From Shewanella sp. OMA3-2 (GTDB taxonomy: Bacteria > Pseudomonadota > Gammaproteobacteria > Enterobacterales > Shewanellaceae), in the NCBI RefSeq assembly GCF_021513195.1, contig NZ_CP090974.1, positions 632,001 through 696,000 on the forward strand: a DNA stretch of 64,000 bases. Direction: 5' to 3'. The notes beneath the pieces were generated by a model, which saw only the letters and a program-made list of their open reading frames with translations, searched no databases and had not been told where the DNA came from. How positions within the stretch are numbered: position 1 is the stretch's first letter; each line of letters starts with the position of its first letter. The translations under genes were made by a program, and so were the position numbers. Shown here in pieces: positions 34,896-44,734 of this stretch.

Positions 34896-35762
34896 CTAGC
34901 TGTTAATAGCTTCAATCCAATCACAAATGTGTTCAATAAAAAGGCTTGAATGTGAGATAAAAGGCGCATGAGATGCTTTGGCCAGCATAATGTCCTCGAT
35001 ATTTTCAGCCTTTATTAACATTGCAATCCCATTTTTTGGGACTAAACCATCTAATTTACCCCACACCCTCAGCCAAGGTCGCTTTATATTGTGTAATTGA
35101 GCGCGTAAGTCGACTTCTGCAAGCATAGTTAACCCCTGTTGCAAACTTGCCTCACAAGGTAGAGGTTTAGCCAGTACCAGCGCCTTTATCATTTGAATAT
35201 CTGCTTTTGCGGTTTCACTGCCCATGGCTTGAATCGCTAAAAAGCGCTCAATTGTTTTAGGTAAATTTTTATGTAACTGCTGTGAGAATTGAGCTAATAC
35301 TTGCGGTGCAATGCCAGGCCATGATTTTGGTCGGTCGGCTTCCAATGCCATAGAGCAAGGGGACGATGCGAGGGTTATTGTATCGGGCTCACTGCTAGCA
35401 CAAAACAGAGGGTCTTCAGCTGGGCGCGCCATAAAGCAAGGTGATGATGCGACGGTAATCAGTGCTTTTATTTTAGTTGGAAATGTTAATGCGACTTGGG
35501 TGGCAATGAGTCCACCTAATGACCAGCCTATCCAGATTGCATTATCGGGTAACTGCGTTGCCAACGCTGCAGCCCAATGATGGATGTCGCCCTCAATAGG
35601 ATCACTGTCACCAAAACCTGGCAAGTCGACATAATGCACTCTATACTCAGAGAAGGCCTGCTTTAAAGGTTCAAACACCGCGCTATTGACGCCCCAACCG
35701 TGAAGTAACACGATATCTTGGCCATCACCTAGGGTATTGATGTACAGTTTTGCGGTTGGCAA
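34896..35762 (-). CDS. bioH: pimeloyl-ACP methyl ester carboxylesterase, with internal duplication
   Basis: BioH removes the methyl group from pimeloyl-ACP methyl ester, ending synthesis of the biotin pimeloyl chain. It has the alpha/beta-hydrolase fold with LLHGWGVNS near 19-27, nucleophile Ser81 in GWSLGG, acid in LDGLVP and His in KASHAPFISH. At 288 residues it is about 30 longer than E. coli BioH. The excess is a 27-residue tandem duplication at about 103-129: ASSPCFMA is repeated as ASSPCSMA, then WPGIAPQVL follows as expected. The insertion lies at the entry to the cap domain. It is divergent from comF, as in E. coli. Confidence 0.9.
   Translation of the reverse strand: MPTAKLYINTLGDGQDIVLLHGWGVNSAVFEPLKQAFSEYRVHYVDLPGFGDSDPIEGDIHHWAAALATQLPDNAIWIGWSLGGLIATQVALTFPTKIKALITVASSPCFMARPAEDPLFCASSEPDTITLASSPCSMALEADRPKSWPGIAPQVLAQFSQQLHKNLPKTIERFLAIQAMGSETAKADIQMIKALVLAKPLPCEASLQQGLTMLAEVDLRAQLHNIKRPWLRVWGKLDGLVPKNGIAMLIKAENIEDIMLAKASHAPFISHSSLFIEHICDWIEAINS
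35347..35460. repeat. 81-bp-period tandem duplication inside bioH
   Basis: GCCATAGAGCAAGG at 35347 is repeated as GCCATAAAGCAAGG at 35428, followed in both by GA.GATGCGA.GGT.AT. The two copies match over about 32 bp with few differences, and the 81-bp period equals 27 codons, so the reading frame is kept. Confidence 0.75.
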
Positions 35763-35792
35763 TTTCTTTACCTCTATTTAATGGAATGAATA

Positions 35793-36710
35793 GTGAAGTT
35801 ACTTAATAAACAAGGATGCATACAGCAACAATGCAGCCATCAATCTCAAGCTCAATGCCAGCCTGAAAAAAACTTGTCTGCTGCGACATCATTAGCCGTA
35901 TTGCACGCTAAAAGCGTTACGTTATTAACCCATCTTAGTCGTGACTTACGCGCCAGTTTACCTAACCGCTGTTTACTGTGCCAGCAAAGGATTGAGCAGC
36001 AAGGCTATGCGGAGCTATTTAACGGTCAAGTACTGACAGGGGTATGTCAGTCGTGTTTAGTGAGCGGTTTATATCAAACAGAAGTGTGTTTGGGCTGTGC
36101 TAAACCCTTAATGCAATTACAAGAGTATTGTGGTCAGTGTATGGCTAGCTTGCCGCTTAAAGTCATTGCGCCTTGCAGTTATCATCAAGGGTTGGGTCGG
36201 TTGGTTAGCGCGATAAAATACCAACGTCAAATCGCGGCTTTACAGGTATTAGCACAACAGTTGGCATATCGTATTCAACAATTGGTAAAACACGGTTTAA
36301 TTGACTTGCCCCAAGTTATTATTCCCGTGCCTTTGCACCCTAATCGCTTACGCCAACGTGGTTTTAATCAGGCATGGTTAATCGCCAAACAGCTGAGTTT
36401 GATGCTAGATCTGCCGTTAGATGATAGGTTTATTTTCCGACTTCAAGATACGCAACCACAAGCGGGACTGAACGGTAAACAAAGGCGTGACAACTGCCAC
36501 CAAGCCTTTGCTTTGATGGCATCATTGGAGTCATGCTTAGCACCTGAATTAGTCTCAAGTAGATCTTGCTATCAACATGTGGCGTTGGTTGATGATGTAG
36601 TGACGACTGGCACGACGATTAATGAGATCGCCACATTGTTAAAACAACACAATATAGCCAGTCAAGCATGGTGTTTAGCGCGTGCAGAGGCGCCGAATTT
36701 ACGCGACTAA
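35793..36710 (+). CDS. comF: ComF/GntX family protein (phosphoribosyltransferase fold)
   Basis: ComF proteins take part in DNA uptake or use, and the E. coli homolog GntX (YhgH) helps use of DNA as a nutrient. The protein has an N-terminal zinc-finger-like region (RCLLCQQRI, VCQSCL, CLGCAKPL, YCGQC) and a C-terminal PRTase domain (VIIPVPLHPNRLRQRGFNQA, LVDDVVTTGTTINE). The GTG at 35793 gives 305 residues. Most relatives begin about 50 residues later, near SLPNRCLLC, so the true start may be downstream. It is divergent from bioH and upstream of nfuA, a conserved neighbourhood. Confidence 0.88.
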   Translation: MKLLNKQGCIQQQCSHQSQAQCQPEKNLSAATSLAVLHAKSVTLLTHLSRDLRASLPNRCLLCQQRIEQQGYAELFNGQVLTGVCQSCLVSGLYQTEVCLGCAKPLMQLQEYCGQCMASLPLKVIAPCSYHQGLGRLVSAIKYQRQIAALQVLAQQLAYRIQQLVKHGLIDLPQVIIPVPLHPNRLRQRGFNQAWLIAKQLSLMLDLPLDDRFIFRLQDTQPQAGLNGKQRRDNCHQAFALMASLESCLAPELVSSRSCYQHVALVDDVVTTGTTINEIATLLKQHNIASQAWCLARAEAPNLRD

Positions 36711-36935
36711 GTTGCTCAATATATTGCAGTAAAGATCATTGATTCAGCATTAATAAGTCAACCGTTAATAGTGTCACTTTGATACTAGAGATTTAATTCG
36801 AGCCATTAGGGCAGGTGATTTATTGCATTTTTAATGATCAAACGACGAAGAGGACTACAAAGAGAATGCAACACAGAGTATCATGGTGCTAATTCTCACT
36901 AATTTACTCAGGTATTACCTGACGGAGTAAGTTTT

Positions 36936-37514
36936 ATGATCTCCATTTCCGAAGCAGCTCAGGCTCATTTTGTAAAATTATTAGCAGATCAAACCGAAGG
37001 CACACATATTCGTGTATTCGTGATCAGTCCTGGTACCGCGCAAGCAGAATGTGGTGTGTCATATTGCCCACCAGATGCGGTAGAAGATGATGATATGGAA
37101 TTACCGTTCAACGGGTTTAAGGCTATGGTCGATGAGAAAAGTGTGCCTTTTCTTCAAGAAGCCACCATTGATTATATTACTGATCAAATGGGTTCACAGT
37201 TAACCTTAAAAGCACCGAATGCCAAAATGCGTAAAGTGTCTGACGACGCGCCATTAAAAGAACGTATTGAATATGTTATTCAGTCTGAAATAAACCCGCA
37301 ACTTGCTAGCCATGGTGGCAACATTATGCTGGTTGAAATTTCAGCTGAAGATGTCGCGGTATTACAATTTGGTGGTGGCTGTAATGGTTGCTCTCAAGTT
37401 GATATCACCTTAAAAGATGGTATCGAGAAGCAATTACTTGACCTATTTCCTGGTGAACTTAAGGGCGTGCGTGACGTGACAGATCACCAACACGGTGAGC
37501 ATTCTTACGCTTAA
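36936..37514 (+). CDS. nfuA: Fe-S biogenesis protein NfuA
   Basis: NfuA carries [4Fe-4S] clusters to target enzymes, especially under oxidative stress or iron limitation. The 192-residue protein has an N-terminal degenerate A-type domain (residues 1-95; [16 protein letters not shown]) and a C-terminal Nfu domain with the cluster-binding CxxC in [15 protein letters not shown]. Length matches E. coli. It is separated from comF by about 225 bp with its own leader, and is followed by a strong terminator. Confidence 0.95.
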   Translation: MISISEAAQAHFVKLLADQTEGTHIRVFVISPGTAQAECGVSYCPPDAVEDDDMELPFNGFKAMVDEKSVPFLQEATIDYITDQMGSQLTLKAPNAKMRKVSDDAPLKERIEYVIQSEINPQLASHGGNIMLVEISAEDVAVLQFGGGCNGCSQVDITLKDGIEKQLLDLFPGELKGVRDVTDHQHGEHSYA

Positions 37515-37533
37515 TCTTTGATTGCTTTCATTT

Positions 37534-37562
37534 AAAACGCGCCTATATATGGCGCGTTTTTT
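37534..37562. terminator. bidirectional intrinsic terminator
   Basis: AAAACGCGCC (37534-37543) pairs with GGCGCGTTTT (37551-37560). It stands between nfuA and the convergent PepSY gene and can end both. Confidence 0.85.
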
Positions 37563-37568
37563 GTTATA

Positions 37569-38627
37569 TCAGGGTGTAGATTTAAATGTCCGTCGATAAA
37601 ACGTCATTACACTAAACAATATAATAAATGTACCAATTACCGATACTAACGTAATTAATAGTACATAACTAAAGGGCATATTCAGAGCATCATGTAGCGG
37701 CCTAACAAAGCTAGCTATTTGGCCTGAAAGCGGGCGGTCACTGTGTTTTAATGCGGACTGAATTTCACCTCGCTGGTAATTCATGGTAATGCTATCAGCT
37801 TGTCTTAACCAGACACTATTGTGGTTATCAAAATGTATACTGTATTCTAAATCTTGTTCTGTAGCCTCTTCTGTCTCGGGTTGCCTTGGCTTACTTATCG
37901 CGACTAACAGTGACTCTGGCCACAACTTCTGCGCGGTTTCCAGTTGACTGTGCCAATCATTTACTTGGCTTGGTGGATAAGACACATTGACTGCTTGCTG
38001 GTGTTGTAAATAACCCGTCCATAAGCCTTTGTAAGTGATCAAGAAGCCGCTTACACACTGAATAAATAACGGCAGTGAAATAAATAATCCTAGTTGAATA
38101 TGGCTTTTCACTAAGCTGCTTGAACGGGTATTTTTTGGCACACTGTGTTTTAATCTAAAGCCACTGCGTACCCGCCACCATAAGTAGATCCCAATTAAGG
38201 TAATCACACCACCAATCAGTGCAGCCCATGCGTTGATATATTTACCCACATCATCAAGTAAAAAATTTCTGTGTAACCAAAAGATTGTATTGTAAAAAGG
38301 CACATTTTTAGACTCGTGAATGGAGAGTTCATTAAGATTAGTATCTAACGCAATCCTTTTTCCACGGGTCGCGGCTTCAATAAAAGGTGAGTGTTCAGTT
38401 GGGAAGCGTACCGTACTCATTTCAGGATAACGTTCAAACACAGTTTGGGTCACCTGTGCTTTTTCTGCTGTGGTGAGTGGCACAAATAGCTGGCCTTTGT
38501 TATCTAGGCGGTTGAGCATATCCATACTGCCAAGATATACCCCAGTGGTTAAGACGATAAGCATAGTAATGCTAATAAAAAATCCTACCCAGTTATGAAA
38601 CCATTTCAAAGCTGATACCACTTTCAT
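37569..38627 (-). CDS. PepSY domain membrane protein (PiuB-like), probably iron-regulated
   Basis: The 352-residue inner-membrane protein has about four membrane segments (near 13-35, 137-160, 185-210 and 328-350) and two extracytoplasmic PepSY regions between them. WFHNWVGFFIS in the first helix and FWLHRNFLLDDVGKYINAW are typical PepSY_TM blocks, with conserved His residues that may bind heme or act in ferric-siderophore reduction. A near-consensus Fur box is upstream. No TonB receptor is adjacent. The function in iron acquisition is inferred from the Fur box and family habit. Confidence 0.8.
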   Translation of the reverse strand: MKVVSALKWFHNWVGFFISITMLIVLTTGVYLGSMDMLNRLDNKGQLFVPLTTAEKAQVTQTVFERYPEMSTVRFPTEHSPFIEAATRGKRIALDTNLNELSIHESKNVPFYNTIFWLHRNFLLDDVGKYINAWAALIGGVITLIGIYLWWRVRSGFRLKHSVPKNTRSSSLVKSHIQLGLFISLPLFIQCVSGFLITYKGLWTGYLQHQQAVNVSYPPSQVNDWHSQLETAQKLWPESLLVAISKPRQPETEEATEQDLEYSIHFDNHNSVWLRQADSITMNYQRGEIQSALKHSDRPLSGQIASFVRPLHDALNMPFSYVLLITLVSVIGTFIILFSVMTFYRRTFKSTP

Positions 38628-38690
38628 AAATAACGTTCTCAGTTTTTATCGTGTCAAAGCACGATTATTTAGTATTGTGTTTAAATTGGT

Positions 38691-38709
38691 GCGAATGATA
38701 ATCAATATC
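38691..38709 (-). promoter_or_regulatory. Fur box upstream of the PepSY gene
   Basis: AATGATAATCAATATC (38694-38709) differs from the corresponding part of the Fur consensus GATAATGATAATCATTATC at a single position. It lies 64-82 bp before the PepSY start on the minus strand. Confidence 0.65.
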
Positions 38710-38903
38710 GTTTAATTCATCAATTAAAGAAGTGTAAAGATGCGGATAAATATGTGATAACCGATAGAGTTCTATCATGATTAACGATCTAGAGAGGAGG
38801 GCTGATCGCCACAAGCAGTAAACCGCCTTTTGACAACCGCCGAGATAGTGGCAGTGAAGAGAGTTTTGGGAGAGACACTTATTTACCGCCGAGGATTGAC
38901 GGC

Positions 38904-39389
38904 CTATTGATAGGTCTGGCCATTATGCTGTAACCAACCACCAATATGACGCCCATTTGGATCCCTGTGAGTCCAATGAACAACACCGCCGTTATCATTC
39001 CATTCATATTGGCCATAAAATGTAATTTGATCACCAATCGATATTGTATTTATTCGCGGCGCTAGGTCTATGTTATGTGCGATGAGTAACGTTTGGCCTG
39101 ATGGTAACTGTAAAATAAATTTTTGATGACGCGACCCCTGATTGTCGTCCGCTAATAACTTAATTACTTTACCAACCCCTTTAACCTGCACATTACTGCG
39201 CTTATTTTCATAGGCATGTGCAATTGCATCTTGTGTTGCGCTAATGCTAGCTGACTCATTCACACTAGCTGTGCCAATATGAGTAGTACTTTGCGCTGGA
39301 GTGTTAACTACTATCGCTGAGTGACTGCCAGTTGAAGACAGCTGATAAAAGGTTGAGCATATCAGTAAGAGAACAATTATTTTTTTCAT
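38904..39389 (-). CDS. DUF3465 domain protein, exported
   Basis: The 161-residue protein has a signal peptide (KKIIVLLLICSTFYQLSS), a polar Ser/Thr-rich linker and a C-terminal DUF3465-like domain of about 95 residues (IAHAYENKRSNVQVKGVGKVIKLLADD, GDQITFYGQYEWNDNGGVVHWTHRDP). The fold is a small OB-like barrel in related proteins; no reaction is known to me. It has its own upstream region and is unlikely to share a transcript with the PepSY gene, since about 275 bp and a Fur box lie between. Confidence 0.75.
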   Translation of the reverse strand: MKKIIVLLLICSTFYQLSSTGSHSAIVVNTPAQSTTHIGTASVNESASISATQDAIAHAYENKRSNVQVKGVGKVIKLLADDNQGSRHQKFILQLPSGQTLLIAHNIDLAPRINTISIGDQITFYGQYEWNDNGGVVHWTHRDPNGRHIGGWLQHNGQTYQ

Positions 39390-39497
39390 ATAAGCTCTAT
39401 ATGGCTAATCGTTATAGTTAACGTCTTTAAATGACTTTGTTAAATCAGTTCCTTTTAAATCAATTAATTTAAAAGATGTTATAAGCATACAAAGCTA

Positions 39498-41084
39498 TCA
39501 AGGTTTAATCGCCGCTATAACGTGTTGTCTATTCAGTTTTAAACCCGTCTCGGTAATATTAGGCCAAGCATACCAATGTCTTGGCCGTTTAAAGTTTGCC
39601 AGTTTCTCACTGACCCAGCCAGCTAATTGTTGTTCAATATCGATTGGTAAGGCTGTTGTGGCATAATCGATAATCGCCGCAGGCAGTAAACCGAACTGAG
39701 TATCAGCTTGCCCAAATACTATCACTTTAGCCACTAAAGGGTGTTGCATCAGTACCGACTCAATCTCTTCAGGTTGAATGTTTTCACCACCACAAATAAA
39801 CATATTATCGGCTCTACCTAATAAAATGAGTTGGCCTTTTTGATTTAATTGACCGCGATCCTGTGTGCAAAACCAACCTTGTTGATCTACTGGCAAATGC
39901 AGCTGTAATTGTTGTTGTGCATTAGGCACAAGATAACCTTGAAACAAGCATTCTCCTTTTACCCAAATAACACCATCAACTAGTTTCAGTTGTCTGTGCG
40001 GTAATGCGCGCCCATGGTGGTGCTGTACATTAGCTTTGGCGGTGGTGATTTGCGAGCTCATTTCAGTCATACCATAACTGGTATAGGTGTTTATTTGTTG
40101 CTGGGCTAGCGTTTCAATTAATGCAGGTTCAATAATACCGCCACCTAATAGTAAGGCTTTAAGTTGGTTTAAGGCTTGCGGGGCTTGATTAATAATACGT
40201 ACTGCCTGAGTTGGCACCATGGACACATGGGTGACAGCATCGTGTTTAAGCTGCTGCTCAAGAGGGTTCTGGCTCGACTTAATCACAATACAGGCACCCG
40301 CAATAGCGCAGCGGTTAACAATCGCTAGGCCACCGATATGAAACAAGGGTAACGATAATAACCAACGGTCACTGTTATTAAGTGGAATATATCGGCTTGA
40401 ACCCTGAGCACTGGCCATGTGATTCATTAAAGAATGCACCGCCGCTTTTGGCGTGCCACTTGAACCCGATGTGAGAATAATATTGGCAGCAATATGTGGG
40501 TTAATTTTCTGTGGCGTAAAAGTTTGCTGAATATCTTTTGGTATCGTGCTGTGGTGTAAGTGGTCAGTGCTACTTTCTGTTTGACTGTCAGGTGTCAGCT
40601 CGGGGACTTGCACCGTGGCAGCAGGATGACCATTTAACCAAATCATATTAGGGCTGGTGACTAATTCACTAACAAGTGAGGTTTGCCAGATAAAGTTAAC
40701 CTGTAGGCGCAGCAGAAGTTGTTGAATTTGAAGCGTTGAAAATCGGCCATTAATCGGGAAAAATATTGCGCCTATTTCAATGCAAGCCCAGTACAGGGTG
40801 ATAATCGATAGTGTCTGCTGTGCTAAGTTGTTATTAGCATTACAGATGTCGCCATGAAGCGTACTGTCTTGAGTCGCATTGTTGACATCGCATAGCCCAA
40901 TACTTTTGGCCGCTATAATAGCGGCAACAATACTGCCTTGCTTAACGCCCTGCAGGTGTAACTGATATGACAGTGCGCTGACTTGCTTTGCCCAATCCGC
41001 ATAGCTAAGTGCTTGCCCCTCAACTAACACAGCAATGTTATTGGGTGCTTGCTGTGCAGCTTGTTGAATGGGCGATAGCATCAT
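39498..41084 (-). CDS. menE: O-succinylbenzoate--CoA ligase
   Basis: MenE activates o-succinylbenzoate with ATP and CoA in menaquinone synthesis. The 528-residue acyl-adenylate enzyme has the P-loop LTSGSSGTPKAAVHS near 207, YGMTEMSSQ, and the C-terminal hinge GRADNMFICGGENIQPEEIE, with Lys near the end in LANFKRPRH. It is somewhat longer than the usual 450-480 residues owing to polar, Gln-rich loops. It is the last gene of menD-menH-menC-menE, 8 bp after menC. Confidence 0.92.
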   Translation of the reverse strand: MMLSPIQQAAQQAPNNIAVLVEGQALSYADWAKQVSALSYQLHLQGVKQGSIVAAIIAAKSIGLCDVNNATQDSTLHGDICNANNNLAQQTLSIITLYWACIEIGAIFFPINGRFSTLQIQQLLLRLQVNFIWQTSLVSELVTSPNMIWLNGHPAATVQVPELTPDSQTESSTDHLHHSTIPKDIQQTFTPQKINPHIAANIILTSGSSGTPKAAVHSLMNHMASAQGSSRYIPLNNSDRWLLSLPLFHIGGLAIVNRCAIAGACIVIKSSQNPLEQQLKHDAVTHVSMVPTQAVRIINQAPQALNQLKALLLGGGIIEPALIETLAQQQINTYTSYGMTEMSSQITTAKANVQHHHGRALPHRQLKLVDGVIWVKGECLFQGYLVPNAQQQLQLHLPVDQQGWFCTQDRGQLNQKGQLILLGRADNMFICGGENIQPEEIESVLMQHPLVAKVIVFGQADTQFGLLPAAIIDYATTALPIDIEQQLAGWVSEKLANFKRPRHWYAWPNITETGLKLNRQHVIAAIKP

Positions 41085-41092
41085 AAAACAGA

Positions 41093-42118
41093 CTAGCCTT
41101 TTACCTGAGTTAACTGGGTAAAATTTAAACTGCCATCGTCATGTAATAATCGCTGACTAAAGGCGCTTAAAGTATCTAATCCGGCAGGATTATCAGGGGT
41201 TAATGCTTGGCTAATTAGCGTTAAATCAGTAATGCCGACATCAGATTCAAGGCTTGAGCTTAAAATGCAACGCACACCTTGAAGCTCTGCAATATTGACA
41301 ATGTTTTGTATCTTGCTGAGTGAGCCCAGCAACATAGGTTTTAAAATAAATGCCCCTATGCCTGGTTGCTGTTGCAGTAGTTTATCTAAGTCTAAACCTG
41401 CGGTTAATAAACACTCATCTAAAGCATATTTAATGCCGAGCTGCTGATACATTTTCAAGTTGTCACTGGGTTGCTGACAAGGCTCTTCAACGTATTCGAT
41501 TTGTTTTTTGGGTAAACAGGCTAAAAAATCAACCGCTTGATTGAGGGTAAAACCACGATTGGCATCAAGGCGTAAGGTTAAGTTCGGTTTGCGAGCTAAT
41601 ATTTGATGCACGAAGGCGATTTCGCTGTCCATGTCAGTTTGTGCCACTTTGATTTTGACACTGTGAATATGGCTTAAATCAACCAGCTTTTGATCAATCG
41701 CCGTAGCGGATAAACCGTGGTACAGCAAAGGGATGTTGGCCTGGGTAATGACTCTAACCAGGAACTGTTGTTGGCATTTAGCCGCTAATACGCTTAAACC
41801 AAATTGCACTGAAGGCAATAAACTGTGTTCAGCTGCTTGGGCTAGCTCAGCAATATCTTGCCCTATTAACTGAGATTGAAGCAGGATAAGTTCAGCGCTA
41901 ACTTGTGCCAGAGTTTCATTGCTAAAACCTGCTAATGGTAAACCTTCAATATCAATGCCTGCAAGGGGAGATATTTCGGCAAAATACTGTTGCTGATCGT
42001 CTAATGTTACATTAACGATAATACCCACTCGATGATCAATACGTTGTTTGGCAACGGGTAACGGTACAGTTAAATCAATTTGAAATTGATACAATTCAAA
42101 CGATGCGATCTTAGGCAT
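41093..42118 (-). CDS. menC: o-succinylbenzoate synthase
   Basis: MenC dehydrates SHCHC to o-succinylbenzoate. The 341-residue protein belongs to the enolase superfamily (muconate-lactonizing type). The catalytic Lys lies in SVKIKVA, metal-binding carboxylates lie in RLDANRGF, EEPCQ and ALDEC, and a second Lys follows in FILKPMLLG. Length is close to the family norm. It lies 28 bp after menH and just before menE, so it is in the same operon. Confidence 0.93.
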   Translation of the reverse strand: MPKIASFELYQFQIDLTVPLPVAKQRIDHRVGIIVNVTLDDQQQYFAEISPLAGIDIEGLPLAGFSNETLAQVSAELILLQSQLIGQDIAELAQAAEHSLLPSVQFGLSVLAAKCQQQFLVRVITQANIPLLYHGLSATAIDQKLVDLSHIHSVKIKVAQTDMDSEIAFVHQILARKPNLTLRLDANRGFTLNQAVDFLACLPKKQIEYVEEPCQQPSDNLKMYQQLGIKYALDECLLTAGLDLDKLLQQQPGIGAFILKPMLLGSLSKIQNIVNIAELQGVRCILSSSLESDVGITDLTLISQALTPDNPAGLDTLSAFSQRLLHDDGSLNFTQLTQVKG

Positions 42119-42146
42119 AGGGAGGCACTCTTATTTTTGTGATTCA

Positions 42147-42995
42147 TCACGAATTAGCATCGCGAAGTAACGATAATAACCTGTCTGCAAACATTTGCGG
42201 TTGTATTGAATGAATATTGTGACCTACCCCTGCAATTATGCTCAAATGAAGTTGTGATTTCAGCGTTTGGTCTACGCTAGAAATGGGCATATTAGCTTGG
42301 GTGTTTTGTTGTAGGTTTTGTTGTAGGTGTTCACGCCAGCTATTGGCTAATTGCTGAAACTTTTTATCCTGCTCGCCGCTAATAAAGTAGCTGGGGCACC
42401 TGAGTTGTTGTAATACGTCTCGACAGTCTTGTTGCAAACCTAATGAGGTTGCTTGATAGCATGGGTGCAAGTGATGTTGATTGTTCGATTGACGCTTACT
42501 GATTAACCATTGGCGCTGCTCTGAGGTTAAGTCTGAGAAAACCGCTTGTTGATACCATAAACTCAAAAACTGCCTTAAAGGCAAAGCGATAAGCCTATTG
42601 GCCCAACGTTGATCGCTGAGTATTCTTTGTTGCTTATCGACTTCATTTTGTAAACCAGGATGCGCAGACTCTAGCACTAAACTCAGTAATGCTTGTGGCT
42701 GATGTTTGGCGATGTGCAAAGCAATACGTCCACCTAGCGAATATCCGACTAAATGAAACTTTTGATAACCTAATAGAGTCACCGCGTCAAAAATATGTTC
42801 AGCCGCCGCTAATAATCCTGGGGTTGGTAAACGATATTGATTGCCGCCATGGCCAGGTAAATCGATACAAATGCAATGGTAATACTGGCTCATCTTGGCC
42901 ATCAAAGGTTGCCAATCCTCTTTTGCCCCCATAAAGCCATGTAGAAATACCATGGCAGCTAACTTAGGGTCACCGTATCGATTGATCCATGTCAT
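42147..42995 (-). CDS. menH: SHCHC synthase MenH (alpha/beta hydrolase)
   Basis: MenH removes pyruvate from SEPHCHC to form SHCHC in menaquinone synthesis. The 282-residue alpha/beta-hydrolase has VFLHGFMGAKEDW near 16-28, nucleophile Ser in GYSLGGRIALH near 86, and a C-terminal His in GVGHNIH. A Gln/Asn-rich loop near 238-255 is longer than in E. coli. Its ATG overlaps the menD stop by TAATG, so it is translationally coupled to menD. Confidence 0.92.
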   Translation of the reverse strand: MTWINRYGDPKLAAMVFLHGFMGAKEDWQPLMAKMSQYYHCICIDLPGHGGNQYRLPTPGLLAAAEHIFDAVTLLGYQKFHLVGYSLGGRIALHIAKHQPQALLSLVLESAHPGLQNEVDKQQRILSDQRWANRLIALPLRQFLSLWYQQAVFSDLTSEQRQWLISKRQSNNQHHLHPCYQATSLGLQQDCRDVLQQLRCPSYFISGEQDKKFQQLANSWREHLQQNLQQNTQANMPISSVDQTLKSQLHLSIIAGVGHNIHSIQPQMFADRLLSLLRDANS

Positions 42996-44734
42996 TAATG
43001 TTGTTTAACCCATTGGCTAATTTGAGCAATTTGATTGCTCGCTTGATCAGAGCTGACATTCACTTCAATCACGCTGGCGCAGTTAAAGTCCATGGCTTCG
43101 GTATAGGCTTGTGTAAACGATTCTAAATCATCGGCTTGACGATAAGCTAAGCCAAACATCGCAGCACCGTAACCAAATTCTAATCCATGTGATAAGCGAT
43201 AAAATTCGTGTCTGAGCTGTTCTGTTGGAACCGGCAATAAATTAAAAATATTGCCGCCGTCATTATTTAAAACCACTAACACATAAGCTGAAGTAATTTG
43301 TTTCAATAACGCTAAAGAGTTCAAATCGTGCAAGCATGAAATATCGCCGATGATCATAGTCATAGGTCGTTTTTGATCGATTGCAATCCCTGCGCTGGTG
43401 GCGATAAGTCCGTCAATACCTGAGGCTCCGCGATTGGTATATACCTTAGGTAACGCAGGACCTATTGGGGCATACATATCATATAAGCGGATCGGTAGGC
43501 TGTTACCTATAAATAAAATATTATCGGTAGTTTGTTGTTGAGCAATCCAGCGGATCACTTGCGCCTCACCAAATTGAGTTTGGTCAATCTGTTGAATAAA
43601 CAATGCTGCTAAGGCTTCATTATGGCTAATAAGTGCCAGTGCCCAGTTGGCGCTTGATGAGCGTGGCCAGGCTAACGCGCAAAATGCACTGACACTGGTT
43701 TGCCAAATCTGTTTACTTTGATGGCTTGGATCTAATCGGCTTGAACGAGGTAATACTTGCCAATGACTGTGCCAAGATTGATTGGCTAAGTAGCTGATTA
43801 AACGCTTAGAAATAAAGCGACCGCCAAATACCAAGACACGATCTGCTTGTTCCAATAGCTTGTTAGTTTTAGGGCATAGCAACAGTTGATCGACATTACC
43901 AATCACCCCAGAATGTTGTCTGAGCTGAGATTGCGCATCGGTCACTATTGGCCAGGCAAGTTTTTGGGCTATTTCAATAATTTGTTGCGGATTGTCTTCG
44001 GGTGACAAGGTACCCACCACGATAACGCCCTTACCATGAGCAAAGCGTTTCAATCCATCTTCGCTTGGCAGTTGTGCGCCCATTGTTAGATGATAATAGC
44101 TATATGGGTGTTGATGGCTTAACCACTGACAAAGGGGCTGTAAATATTGTTGAATTACAACCGACGCATTTTTAGCTTGTTTGGCTAGGGGGCTAAGTTC
44201 ATTAGGGTAAAACGGTTCGCGGTACATGCAATTAATGTGTACCGGCTGGCTTGTTTGGCTAACCGCATGATCTATCGTGGTTAACAATGCACTAGCTGGT
44301 AAAGCCAAATCCGGTGTCGGTAAATTTACTTCGGCAGCGTAATGGGCAAAAATACCTGGCTGAATAATGGCTTGATTGGCGCCACAATCAATTAATTCTG
44401 GCGGACGATCGCCTGATAATACAATTAACGGCACATGGGTTAACCAAGCTTCTATTATTGCAGGATATAAATTGGCAACGGCGGTGCCTGAGGTGGTAAT
44501 AATCGCCACGGGGGCGCAACTCGCTTTGGCTAATCCTAGCGCCATAAAGCCTAACCCGCGCTCGTCAAAATGAATATGGCGACTAATGGCGGTTTGTGAT
44601 GCTGCGGCTAATGTTAAAGGCGTTGACCGTGAACCTGGCGCCATACATACGTGCTTAACCCCTAAACGGCTAAGTTCTTCAAGAATGAGTTGGCCCCACA
44701 AAAGGTTTACATCGGCACTAGCCTGAGCGTGCAT
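42995..44734 (-). CDS. menD: SEPHCHC synthase MenD
   Basis: MenD is a thiamine-diphosphate enzyme that joins 2-oxoglutarate to isochorismate, the first committed menaquinone step. From the ATG at 44734 (AGGT about 10 nt upstream) it is 579 residues; a TTG six codons earlier is also open. It has the family N-terminal block [17 protein letters not shown] and [17 protein letters not shown]. The ThDP-binding region is [17 protein letters not shown], then [18 protein letters not shown] and [13 protein letters not shown]. It heads menD-menH-menC-menE. menF, menB and menA are not in the window. Confidence 0.94.
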   Translation of the reverse strand: MHAQASADVNLLWGQLILEELSRLGVKHVCMAPGSRSTPLTLAAASQTAISRHIHFDERGLGFMALGLAKASCAPVAIITTSGTAVANLYPAIIEAWLTHVPLIVLSGDRPPELIDCGANQAIIQPGIFAHYAAEVNLPTPDLALPASALLTTIDHAVSQTSQPVHINCMYREPFYPNELSPLAKQAKNASVVIQQYLQPLCQWLSHQHPYSYYHLTMGAQLPSEDGLKRFAHGKGVIVVGTLSPEDNPQQIIEIAQKLAWPIVTDAQSQLRQHSGVIGNVDQLLLCPKTNKLLEQADRVLVFGGRFISKRLISYLANQSWHSHWQVLPRSSRLDPSHQSKQIWQTSVSAFCALAWPRSSSANWALALISHNEALAALFIQQIDQTQFGEAQVIRWIAQQQTTDNILFIGNSLPIRLYDMYAPIGPALPKVYTNRGASGIDGLIATSAGIAIDQKRPMTMIIGDISCLHDLNSLALLKQITSAYVLVVLNNDGGNIFNLLPVPTEQLRHEFYRLSHGLEFGYGAAMFGLAYRQADDLESFTQAYTEAMDFNCASVIEVNVSSDQASNQIAQISQWVKQH

